Assembly (NCBI GenBank): GCA_017450605.1
Contig: JAFSTG010000052.1
Coordinates: 1 to 41,851 of the forward strand
Length of the DNA stretch: 41,851 bases
Direction of reading: 5' to 3'
From: Paludibacteraceae bacterium
GTDB taxonomy: Bacteria > Bacteroidota > Bacteroidia > Bacteroidales > Paludibacteraceae
The notes under the pieces are model-generated. The model saw only the letters and a list, made by a program, of their open reading frames with translations. It ran no database searches and was not told the DNA's origin. Made by a program: the position numbers and the translations under genes. This document shows, piece by piece, positions 8,695-16,800 of this stretch; the first letter of the stretch is position 1; every line of letters begins with the position of its first letter.

Positions 8695-9345
8695 TTAGTT
8701 ACTTTGGGCTTGTATCATTATTTTCTCAGCAAAACTGAAATCTTCAGGCCAATCAATATCTATTCCCTCAACATGGTCAACCACTGCCATATACGGCTTA
8801 TTACCGATACGCTGACCAAGTTGTGTCCATACCTCGCGCCGGAATATATAAAAAGCACTTGTTTCAACATACAATGGTTCGATTGTTTGCGTACGAGGTA
8901 TATTCTTCAGTTCGTAGTTCAAAGGAGCACCCTTATACCAAGCGAAAGTTTGAAATTTCTCTACGCTGAATGCTGAATCATACCCCCCCGCAGTTACCTG
9001 CTCAAGAGCGTTTTCTATAGTAGCCTGCTTGATGAATGGCGAAGTGGTGTGAGCCAATACATAGATATCGGCATCAATAGTTTTTATAAATTCGTTGTAG
9101 ATATCCCGACCTAACACATCGTCTCCGTCTAACCGCTCCGGCCGCTGAAGAAAATGAACATTGCCGTTGCAATATGGTGTAATAAGAGGTGAACTGCAAT
9201 ACGCATACACCTCGTCTATCCCACCCACTTGCGTTAGTGTGTCAAGAACGTAACAGAGTAAAGGCTTGCCGCCTAACAACTTCAAATTCTTATGTTCCAC
9301 ACGTTTACTATTGAGACGTATGGGTACGAATGCTACTACTTTCAT
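8695..9345 (-). CDS. CMP-sugar synthetase-like cytidylyltransferase (NeuA family)
   Basis: The preferred start is the ATG at 9345, giving 216 residues beginning MKVVAFVPIRLNSKRVEHKN. An upstream TTG at 9357 would add four residues. The N-terminal IRLNSKR and KNLKLLGGKPLL are the nucleotide-binding signature of acylneuraminate cytidylyltransferases. Further family-type motifs are LAHTTSPFI and the late GIDIDWPEDF acidic site. Such enzymes make CMP-activated nonulosonates such as CMP-sialic acid from CTP and the free sugar. The neighbouring KpsF-type isomerase suggests a Kdo-like sugar as an alternative product, but no sialic-acid synthase gene is visible here. A run of seven Gs (complement of 8983-8989) encodes the Gly-Gly of AGGYDSAF and could be slippage-prone. 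Confidence 0.82.
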   Translation of the reverse strand: MKVVAFVPIRLNSKRVEHKNLKLLGGKPLLCYVLDTLTQVGGIDEVYAYCSSPLITPYCNGNVHFLQRPERLDGDDVLGRDIYNEFIKTIDADIYVLAHTTSPFIKQATIENALEQVTAGGYDSAFSVEKFQTFAWYKGAPLNYELKNIPRTQTIEPLYVETSAFYIFRREVWTQLGQRIGNKPYMAVVDHVEGIDIDWPEDFSFAEKIMIQAQSN

Positions 9346-9397
9346 ATTGTTCAGCAAATTTGATTAACTGAATACTCATCATTTTTATTCCCCTATA

Positions 9398-10348
9398 TCA
9401 TGGCTGACATGCAAACGAATCTATCAAACCTACATATTTGTCCGCTTCGTCAACCACCACCAGCGAATGGATGTTATATTTCTTCATTTTGCTTATTGCC
9501 TGCTCTAACTTGTCGGTACTGTAAATTGTCTTAGGCTGGCGGCTCATTATATTCTCAACTTGCAAGTCGAAGAAGTTCTCTTTGTTGCTTTGCATTGCAC
9601 GACGCACATCGCCGTCGGTTACCACACCTACTATCTCATCGTTATCTATGACAACGGCAATGCCTTGTTTGGTTTTACTAATCTCTATTATGGTGTCGCT
9701 CACTTTGTCGTTAAGACGTGCAATAGGAAGATTCTCGCTAACCATATAATCTTTCACTTGAGCGAGCAACCTTTTTCCCAAACTGCCTCCGGGATGCAGA
9801 CTTGCAAAATCTGTCGCCTTGAAATCTCTTGCCTTTATAAGGGCACACGCCAACGCATCTCCCATAGCCAGAGCTGCAGTAGTGGACGATGTAGGAGCGA
9901 GATTCAGAGGGTCTGCCTCACTACCGACCGATGCGTTAAGAACGCACGACGAATATTTGGCAAGCAGCGAATTGCTATCGCCGGTTATTCCGACTATCGA
10001 GACTTCACGTTTGATAAGCAATGGTATGATGCGCAATAGTTCGTCGGTGTTGCCTGAATAACTGAGTGCTACCACTACATCGCCCTCCGACACCATACCA
10101 AGGTCGCCGTGGAAGGCATCAAGCGGGTTAAGATAGAACGAAGGAGTTCCTGTACTTGCAAGCGTCGCAGCAATCTTGCGGGCTATATGCCCGCTTTTGC
10201 CCACACCGGTAAGAATACATTTGCCCTTGCAGTTGAGTATAAGTTTAACGGCCTTCTCAAATTCAGAATCAAGACGCGGCACCATTGCCATGATAGCCTC
10301 AGCCTCGTCACGCAGACATTGTCTGCCTATTTCTACTACATCTAACAT
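9398..10348 (-). CDS. kpsF: KpsF/GutQ-type arabinose-5-phosphate isomerase
   Basis: The 316-residue protein has an N-terminal SIS sugar-isomerase domain, with CILTGVGKSGHIARKIAATL at about residues 44-63, then FYLNPLDAFHGDLG and ALSYSGNTDELL. The SEADPLNLAPTSSTT segment is typical of KdsD/KpsF. Two CBS domains follow (about residues 200-316), with ITEISK-like and GVVTDGDVRRAM motifs. These enzymes convert ribulose 5-phosphate to arabinose 5-phosphate for Kdo synthesis. In this operon it lies 52 bp upstream of a CMP-sugar synthetase-like gene, which fits activation of a Kdo-type sugar. The length is normal for the family. It could serve LPS core as well as capsule. Confidence 0.93.
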   Translation of the reverse strand: MLDVVEIGRQCLRDEAEAIMAMVPRLDSEFEKAVKLILNCKGKCILTGVGKSGHIARKIAATLASTGTPSFYLNPLDAFHGDLGMVSEGDVVVALSYSGNTDELLRIIPLLIKREVSIVGITGDSNSLLAKYSSCVLNASVGSEADPLNLAPTSSTTAALAMGDALACALIKARDFKATDFASLHPGGSLGKRLLAQVKDYMVSENLPIARLNDKVSDTIIEISKTKQGIAVVIDNDEIVGVVTDGDVRRAMQSNKENFFDLQVENIMSRQPKTIYSTDKLEQAISKMKKYNIHSLVVVDEADKYVGLIDSFACQP

Positions 10349-10365
10349 TTTTAATGTACTTCTAA

Positions 10366-10698
10366 TTAGTTTTTCACTTTATACCCGATTTGTTTCAAAA
10401 TTTCTCTAACAGTATTGCGGACATCACCCTGCAAGAGTATCTCGCCGTCGCGCTCTGATCCTCCGCAAGCCAAACGCTGCTTGAGCACACTGGCCAACTG
10501 CTTCGACTCACTACAACTCTCTGCATAACCGGCAATGACAGTTGACGGTCTGCCTCTGCGTTTCTCGTAGAACAGTGTCATCACCGGTTTTGACGAATGT
10601 ACCGCTGCAGCGGAGTTTTGCCGCTCAATATTCTCTGCACAAGAGGAAGAGTCTGGCTGTTCTATTTGTATCTTAGCAAGAGCGTCTTTCCAATCCAT
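10366..10698 (-). CDS. SUI1/eIF1-family translation-associated protein (YciH-like)
   Basis: The 110-residue protein has a variable N-terminal 40 residues and a C-terminal SUI1/eIF1 domain (about 40-110). Family-type segments are EKRRGRPSTVIAGY, LASVLKQRLACGG and ILLQGDVRNTVREILKQIG. Bacterial YciH-type proteins are thought to influence the fidelity of translation initiation. Its start overlaps the stop of the upstream GT2 gene by one base (TAATG), and the KpsF gene starts 17 bp downstream. A housekeeping gene is thus embedded in the glycan operon, which suggests the operon is expressed constitutively at some level (inference). Confidence 0.9.
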   Translation of the reverse strand: MDWKDALAKIQIEQPDSSSCAENIERQNSAAAVHSSKPVMTLFYEKRRGRPSTVIAGYAESCSESKQLASVLKQRLACGGSERDGEILLQGDVRNTVREILKQIGYKVKN

Positions 10699-11687
10699 TA
10701 CTTATAGAAATTTTTGTTGTATGCACTGTATTCATCGCGCTTAAGGATAAGCCGGTTCCATACTGCGGAAATAAATCCGCAACCATATCCGGTCAGTTGA
10801 ACAAATGAGGCGGCAACCGACAGCGCTCCTATCTTCAGGTTGTTATTCATTATTGACGAATCTACAAAAATAAGTAGTGCCCATAGCACAATAAGCGACC
10901 ATAACCATGGGAATACAGCTCCACCGAGGAATAGCAGAACCACACCTATGGTGAATACAGCAGGCAGTGTGTGCACAATCTTAAGACTTCCGGGGTGCAG
11001 CAGTTGCAAATTGATACGTGCTATACCCGAGTTATAAACCTGTCGCCAGAATTTCTTAAGGTCGGTGCGGCGCTTGTGATATACAAAAGCGTCTTCTATA
11101 AGTGCTGTTTTATAGCCTGCCTCAACAATTCGCAAACTAAAATCGACATCTTCACCGAATCGCATCTTCCCGAATCCGCCTAATGCCATATAAACCTCAC
11201 GACGTATTCCCATATTGAAACTGCGGGGATAAAACTTGTCTAATCGTTGCTTCTTGCCGCGTATGCCTCCGGTTGTAAAGAAAGAGGTCATCGAGTAGTT
11301 GATTGCTTTTTGTATGTCGGTAAACGACTGATGGGCGCGGTCAGGTCCGCCAAAAGCGTCAATACTATGGTCGGCAAGAAAAGTCTCAATAGCTGCAAAG
11401 TAACCCTCAGGCACCAGCACATCGGAATCGAGAATTACGAGCCATTCACCCTCAGCACGCTCTGCTCCGAAGTTGCGTGTTTGTCCCGGACCGGAATTAG
11501 GTTTCTGAAAGTATTTGATGTCAAGGCGGTCAGTGTATTTGCCGACTACGTGTTCGCAAGTGATATCAGAACCGTCTTCCACCACTATTACTTCGTAATT
11601 GGTGAAGTTCTGCTGCGTCAGACTGCCAAGAAGTTCATCCACCTCGTCAGGACGATTATATACAGGTATTATAAGGCTGTATTTCAT
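10698..11687 (-). CDS. Membrane-attached family 2 glycosyltransferase
   Basis: This 329-residue GT2 enzyme starts MKYSLIIPVYNRPDEVDELL and has YEVIVVEDGSD. The catalytic DxD-type segment is GEWLVILDSDVLVPEGY (about residues 84-100), followed by DAFGGPDRAHQSF and a late MRFGEDVDFSLR. Two to three hydrophobic helices occupy residues 238-310 (VHTLPAVFTIGVVLLFLGG, LWSLIVLWALLIFV). This arrangement suits a transferase acting on a lipid-linked intermediate at the inner membrane. It follows thiL by 52 bp and overlaps the SUI1 gene by one base. The donor and acceptor sugars are unknown. Confidence 0.92.
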   Translation of the reverse strand: MKYSLIIPVYNRPDEVDELLGSLTQQNFTNYEVIVVEDGSDITCEHVVGKYTDRLDIKYFQKPNSGPGQTRNFGAERAEGEWLVILDSDVLVPEGYFAAIETFLADHSIDAFGGPDRAHQSFTDIQKAINYSMTSFFTTGGIRGKKQRLDKFYPRSFNMGIRREVYMALGGFGKMRFGEDVDFSLRIVEAGYKTALIEDAFVYHKRRTDLKKFWRQVYNSGIARINLQLLHPGSLKIVHTLPAVFTIGVVLLFLGGAVFPWLWSLIVLWALLIFVDSSIMNNNLKIGALSVAASFVQLTGYGCGFISAVWNRLILKRDEYSAYNKNFYK

Positions 11688-11739
11688 TTCAGTATAACGA
11701 CTGTAATATTAGTAATTCCGTAATGCTTCATTTCAAAAA

Positions 11740-12771
11740 TCATCCCTCAAAGGCCTGCCAACCCTGAGCTTTAAGGGGCAGTTCTTCGCCGTTTCTGCCT
11801 ATCAGGTTGCAACCGTATTCTTTTCTGGTTATATGCCCGATAAGATACACGTCGTCAATCGGCACAAGTTTCTCGTAATCACTTAGGCTGCAAGTGAAAA
11901 GCAACTCGTAGTCTTCGCCTCCGTTGAGTGCGCATGTAACGATATTAAGATTCATTTCCTCCGCCTGAACAGCAGCCTGATAGTCTATTGGAATCTTATC
12001 TTCATAAATAGCACATCCCACAGAAGAATCAGTGCAAATATGCAACAACTCCGATGATAATCCGTCGGAAATATCCATCATAGCTGTGGGCTTTATTCCT
12101 GCTTTGCGCAACGCCTCTATAATGTCGCGCCGTGCTTCGGGTTTAAGTTGTCGTTCAAGCAGATACTCCTTGCCTTCGAAATCGGGTTGCACTTGGTCTT
12201 TACCTTCGAAAACACGGCGCTCGCGTTCAAGCAGTTGCAAACCGAGATAGGCTGTACCAAGATTACCGGTTACGCAAATAAGGTCGTTCTCCTTTGCTCC
12301 GTTGCGATATACTATATCTCTCTCGTCGGCTTCTCCCAAGCACGTGATGCTGATGGCAAGTCCGGTGAGAGAGGCACAAGTATCTCCGCCGACAAGGTCA
12401 ACTCCATAGTGCTCGCAAGCAAGACGAATACCTGAATATAACTCATCTATATCCTCCACCGCAAAACGCCGGCTTATGCCCAGCGAGACAATAAGTTGGG
12501 TAGGTTTGCCGTTCATGGCATAGATATCAGAGAAGTTAACCACAGCGGCTTTATATCCGAGGTGCTTAAGCGGAACATACTCAAGATTAAAATGTATGCC
12601 TTCAAGGAGCATATCGGAAGTAGCAAGAGCTCGCTTATCTGCATAATTCATTACTGCGGCATCATCGCCGACTGCCTTAACAGTTGAAGAATTGACATTT
12701 TTGAGATTGGCAGTCAGGCGCTTTATCAAGCCAAACTCGCCGAGGGTAGATATTTCAGTACGAGACGACAT
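11740..12771 (-). CDS. thiL: Thiamine-monophosphate kinase
   Basis: The 343-residue protein matches ThiL, which phosphorylates thiamine monophosphate to thiamine diphosphate with ATP. Diagnostic parts are the N-terminal LGEFGLIKRL, VGDDAAVM, LATSDMLLEGIHF and VNFSDIYAMNGKP. These are followed by DLVGGDTCAS and a C-terminal AMMDISDGLSSELLHIC and NGGEDYELLFTC. The length is usual for the family. It appears to be the first gene of the - strand glycan run, with a -7-like promoter element about 47 bp upstream. I saw no TPP riboswitch consensus in the leader. Confidence is high because every conserved ATP and Mg-binding block is visible. Confidence 0.96.
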   Translation of the reverse strand: MSSRTEISTLGEFGLIKRLTANLKNVNSSTVKAVGDDAAVMNYADKRALATSDMLLEGIHFNLEYVPLKHLGYKAAVVNFSDIYAMNGKPTQLIVSLGISRRFAVEDIDELYSGIRLACEHYGVDLVGGDTCASLTGLAISITCLGEADERDIVYRNGAKENDLICVTGNLGTAYLGLQLLERERRVFEGKDQVQPDFEGKEYLLERQLKPEARRDIIEALRKAGIKPTAMMDISDGLSSELLHICTDSSVGCAIYEDKIPIDYQAAVQAEEMNLNIVTCALNGGEDYELLFTCSLSDYEKLVPIDDVYLIGHITRKEYGCNLIGRNGEELPLKAQGWQAFEG

Positions 12772-12817
12772 TTATTGAAAAATTTGAATTACTGTTTTTA
12801 GTTTACATATTATCGGG

Positions 12818-12825
12818 CAAAGATA
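12818..12825 (-). promoter_or_regulatory. Predicted Bacteroidota -7 promoter element for thiL and the glycan operon
   Basis: On the - strand the element reads TATCTTTG, which fits the Bacteroidota -7 consensus TAnnTTTG. It lies about 47 bp before the thiL ATG. A convincing -33 TTTG is not visible at the usual distance, so the assignment is moderate. Confidence 0.5.
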
Positions 12826-13053
12826 CAAAAAAAACATTAAACAGAAAAATTTATGATTACTTACAACTAAAGTTAACTCCTCGATTTAACATAAATGCTT
12901 ATTTATGACCATTTTACAACCCACACTTTATCACTTATGGGAAAACAATATTAAAATACAACCTAATTGCCTATATCACACCTCGTTAACAGAACTTCTC
13001 TCCTGTTATCTTCCTGTCATCTTCCTGTCAAGAACGGGTAAACGATAAATATA
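12826..13053. other. AT-rich divergent intergenic region between thiL and ruvA
   Basis: This gap holds no credible gene. It is AT-rich and carries short direct repeats of ATCTTCCTGTC near 13007-13030, just upstream of the ruvA promoter. No hairpin terminator or riboswitch was recognised; it most likely contains only the two divergent promoters. Confidence 0.5.
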
Positions 13054-13085
13054 TTTGGCAAATTGAAATATTATATGTAATTTTG
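13054..13085 (+). promoter_or_regulatory. Predicted Bacteroidota promoter of ruvA-sprA
   Basis: A -33 TTTG at 13054-13057 is followed after 20 bp by TAATTTTG at 13078-13085. This matches the TTTG / TAnnTTTG Bacteroidota consensus in both sequence and spacing. It lies about 104 bp upstream of the ruvA ATG and would give a leader of about 95 nt. Confidence 0.7.
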
Positions 13086-13188
13086 CACGCTTAATAAATA
13101 GAGTTGAGACAACTCTCATCTATTATTATGAAAGTAATAGTTAGTGATAATCATAACTGATAACATTCACATTTGTGACACTTTAGGT

Positions 13189-13809
13189 ATGATAGATTAT
13201 ATTAAAGGGACAATCGACGAACTCACTCCCACATACGTTGTTGTAGAGGCATCGGGTGTAGGCTACGAAATAAACATAACACTCCAGTCGTTCACACAGT
13301 TACAGACACAATCAGATACAAGCAAGATAGTAAAACTGTACGTCACCGAGATAATTCGCGAAGATAGTCATTTGCTCTACGGCTTTCTTAGCAAGTCGGA
13401 ACGTGAATTGTTTTTATTGCTTACAACAGTATCGGGCATAGGTCCGAATACTGCCCGCATGATAATGTCTGGTTATAATGCTCTCGAGATACGCCAGATA
13501 ATTGCAACAGGCAATGCAACCGCACTGAGTCGCATTAAAGGATTGGGAGCAAAGACTGCACAGCGTATTATAGTCGATTTGAAAGACAAAATTCTGAAAA
13601 TCACTCCCGATGCAGATGGTAGCGTTTCCACTTCTGATATTCCGCAAATTAGCAATGCTTCAGCCGAAATCAAGAACGAAGCAGTGGCAGCGCTTACTAT
13701 GCTTGGTTTCCCTGCCGCAGCTTCAGGCAAGGTAGCCGATAAGATACTAAGAGACGACCCCTCGGCAACGGTAGAATCAGTGATACGCCTGGCTTTGAAG
13801 ATGTTATAA
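13189..13809 (+). CDS. ruvA: Holliday junction branch migration protein RuvA
   Basis: The start chosen is the ATG at 13189, giving 206 residues that begin MIDYIKGTIDELTPTYVVVE, as in other RuvA proteins. A GTG at 13144 would add 15 residues not found in the family. Domain I is an OB fold (1-65, with ASGVGYEINI and LYVTEIIREDSHLLYGF-type strands). Domain II contains two helix-hairpin-helix motifs (VSGIGPNTARMIMSG and IKGLGAKTAQRIIVDL). Domain III at the C-terminus binds RuvB (EAVAALTMLGF). RuvA tetramers hold the Holliday junction for RuvB. The sprA gene follows 13 bp downstream in the same direction. Confidence 0.96.
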   Translation: MIDYIKGTIDELTPTYVVVEASGVGYEINITLQSFTQLQTQSDTSKIVKLYVTEIIREDSHLLYGFLSKSERELFLLLTTVSGIGPNTARMIMSGYNALEIRQIIATGNATALSRIKGLGAKTAQRIIVDLKDKILKITPDADGSVSTSDIPQISNASAEIKNEAVAALTMLGFPAAASGKVADKILRDDPSATVESVIRLALKML

Positions 13810-13822
13810 ATACAATTGGCAA

Positions 13823-16800
13823 TTGAAGAGAATTCTTATCATATTAGTTTCCATATTTCCGCTTCTTAGTTTTGCCCAAACGGTAGGGCAAGAATCGGTA
13901 GAGAACGAGTCGGATACGATAATATCCGATTCGTTGGCTGTTAATGTGAAGAACTTGCAACTCAGCAGTTACGACGATATAAATGGCAGCCAGAAGCCTC
14001 TCGACCTTAAAGATCCGGAAAATATTACCACCGAGACGATATACGACCCCGTTACCGGCAATTACGTTATTCACACCAAGATAGGTGATGTCGACATTTC
14101 TACTCCTTATCTCATGACAGAAAAGGAGTACAAAGATTATTCCGAAAAACGTGCCATATCAGCCTATTGGCAGCAAAAACAATCTGAGCAGGAACACGAC
14201 AACGAGAAGAAGTTCGACATTACTGACATGAAGTTCAATATCGGTCCTGCCGACAAGGTGTTTGGTCCGGGCGGTGTGCAATTGAAACTGCAAGGTTCGG
14301 CAGAATTGATGTTCGGCTTTAAGCATCAGTTTATCAACAACCCGTCGTTATCGCGCAGGGCGCAGAACAACAACATCTTCGACTTCGATGAAAAGATACA
14401 GGCGAGTGTGAATGGTAAGGTTGGCGACAAACTGAATTTCAACCTCAACTACAACACTGAGGCGTCATTCAGTTTCGACAAGCAGAATCTCAAACTCGAC
14501 TACAAAGGGCAGGAAGACGACATCATTCAAACCTTGGAGGCCGGTAACGTATCGATGTCGCTTAACTCGCAACTCATCACCGGTAGTCAGGCATTGTTCG
14601 GTATAAAGGCGAACCTGAAGTTCGGCAAATTCACCATTCAGGCGTTACTCTCGCAGCAGAACTCCGAGTCGCAATCGGTAAGTTCGCAGGGAGGAGCACA
14701 GACCACGTCGTTTGAGGTTACTGGCGACTCGTACGACGAGAATCGCCACTTCTTCCTCTCGCACTTCTTCCGCGACAACTACGAGGCGTCGATGGCTCAG
14801 TTGCCTTACGTAACATCAGGGATAACAGTCAACAAGATAGAAGTCTGGATTACCAACAAGCGCGGTATGTACGACAATGCAAGGAACATAGTAGCATTTG
14901 CCGACCTTGGTGAAGCCGACGACAATCATATTCAAGGCTATGGCATACACTCGCAGTCGGCAACCACAAATCCTTATAATAGAGCCAACAACCTGTATGC
15001 TGATTTGAACGGATACGAAGGCATCCGTGATATTCAGCAAACTAATGCTACTCTTCAGCAATATTTCCCGCAACTGATAGGCGGCGAAGACTACGAAAAG
15101 TTAGAGTCCGCACGTCTGCTATCATCGTCGGAATACACACTTAATGCCTCACTCGGTTATATCTCGCTACGTACCTCGCTTAACCAAGACGAGGTATTGT
15201 GCGTTGCATACGAATACACCTATGGTGGCCAAGTATATCAAGTAGGTGAGTTTTCAACCGATGGCAGCGAAGCTTTAAAATCACCCAACACACTGATTCT
15301 TAAAATGCTGAAAAGTTCGAACAACTCGCCAGACAAGAAAGGCAGAGGTGTGTGGGACCTAATGATGAAAAACGTCTATTCGATAGGTGCCTCGCAGATG
15401 AGTTCCGACAAGTTCGAGTTGTACGTTATGTTCCGTAACGACTCGATAGGCACTAATGTTCAGTATCTTCCTGAAGGCGACATCAAAGGTAAACAGCTGT
15501 TACGCGTGATGAACCTCGACCGTCTTGACCAAAAAAACAACCCATACGCCGATGGTAAATTCGACTATGTTGAAGGTTACACCGCTATTTCGTCGAATGG
15601 TAGAATTATCTTCCCTGTGCTGGAACCATTCGGTTCGTATTTACGACGGGTGATAGGCAACGATGCAATAGCCGATAAGTATGTGTTCCAGGAACTATAC
15701 GACTCGACATTGGTAGTGGCGCAGGAGATGTCGGAAAAAAACAAGTTCACCCTTATAGGTAAATATAAAGGTTCGTCGGGCAGCGAGATACGTCTCAATG
15801 CCATGAATGTGCCGCGCGGTTCAGTAAAGGTAACAGCAGGTGGCGCCACTCTTGTAGAGAATATCGACTATACTGTTGACTACACTATGGGTGTGGTAAC
15901 GATTCTTAATCAATCGATTCTCGATTCAGGCACAAACGTTGACGTTAAACTTGAGAATCAGTCGTTGTTCTCAATGCAGCGAAAGACACTTGTCGGGACT
16001 CACATGGAATATGCGTTCTCAAAGGACTTGGTAGTAGGCGGAACCCTCATGCACATGACCGAGCGACCGCTTACCACAAAGGTAAACACCGGTTCTGAGC
16101 CGTTGTCGAACACTATTTGGGGTGTGAACCTGAGTTGGAAACGCGAGTTTATGTGGCTCACGAACCTTCTTGACAAGTTGCCTTGGACGACAGCAACTGC
16201 TCCGTCGTCAATACAGCTGAATGGTGAGTTTGCTCATCTTATTCCCGGTCATACCCGCGATGTAGGCAAGATAGGACTTTCGTATATCGACGATTTCGAG
16301 GCAACGAAAACCAATATTGATATTCATCATCCTGCCTTCTGGCGTTTGTCGTCAACCCCTTCGTTATTTGCCGAAGCTACGATGAGCAACGACCTCGAAT
16401 ATGGCAAGAATCGTGCTCACTTGGCATGGTATAATGTTGACCCGCTGTTCGGCAATAGTCGTTCGAGCCTGACACCGCAGTATATCCGCGACGACCTTGC
16501 AGCCCTTTCTGACCACCGCACACGTATAGTTCTTGAACAAGAAATTTATCCTAACCGCGAGCAACTTAGCAACGAGGAGTCGCGTCGTACCGTGCTTAAC
16601 CTTGCCTATTATCCGGAAGAGCGTGGTCAGTATAACATTGTAGCTGATGAGATAGATATTAATGGCCGTTTGACCAATCCTGCACAACGTTGGGGTGGTA
16701 TAATGCGCCGTATCGACAACACAGATTTCGAAAAAGCCAACATCGAGTATATCGAGTTTTGGCTTATGGACCCGTTCCTTACCAACCCCGACCCATCGTA

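Noticed and set aside
12772..12900. TPP riboswitch upstream of thiL
   Set aside because: The leader is too short and AT-rich, and the conserved CUGAGA and related elements are not seen.
13144..13188. GTG start adding 15 residues to RuvA
   Set aside because: RuvA proteins begin at MI-YIKG; the extra residues have no family support.
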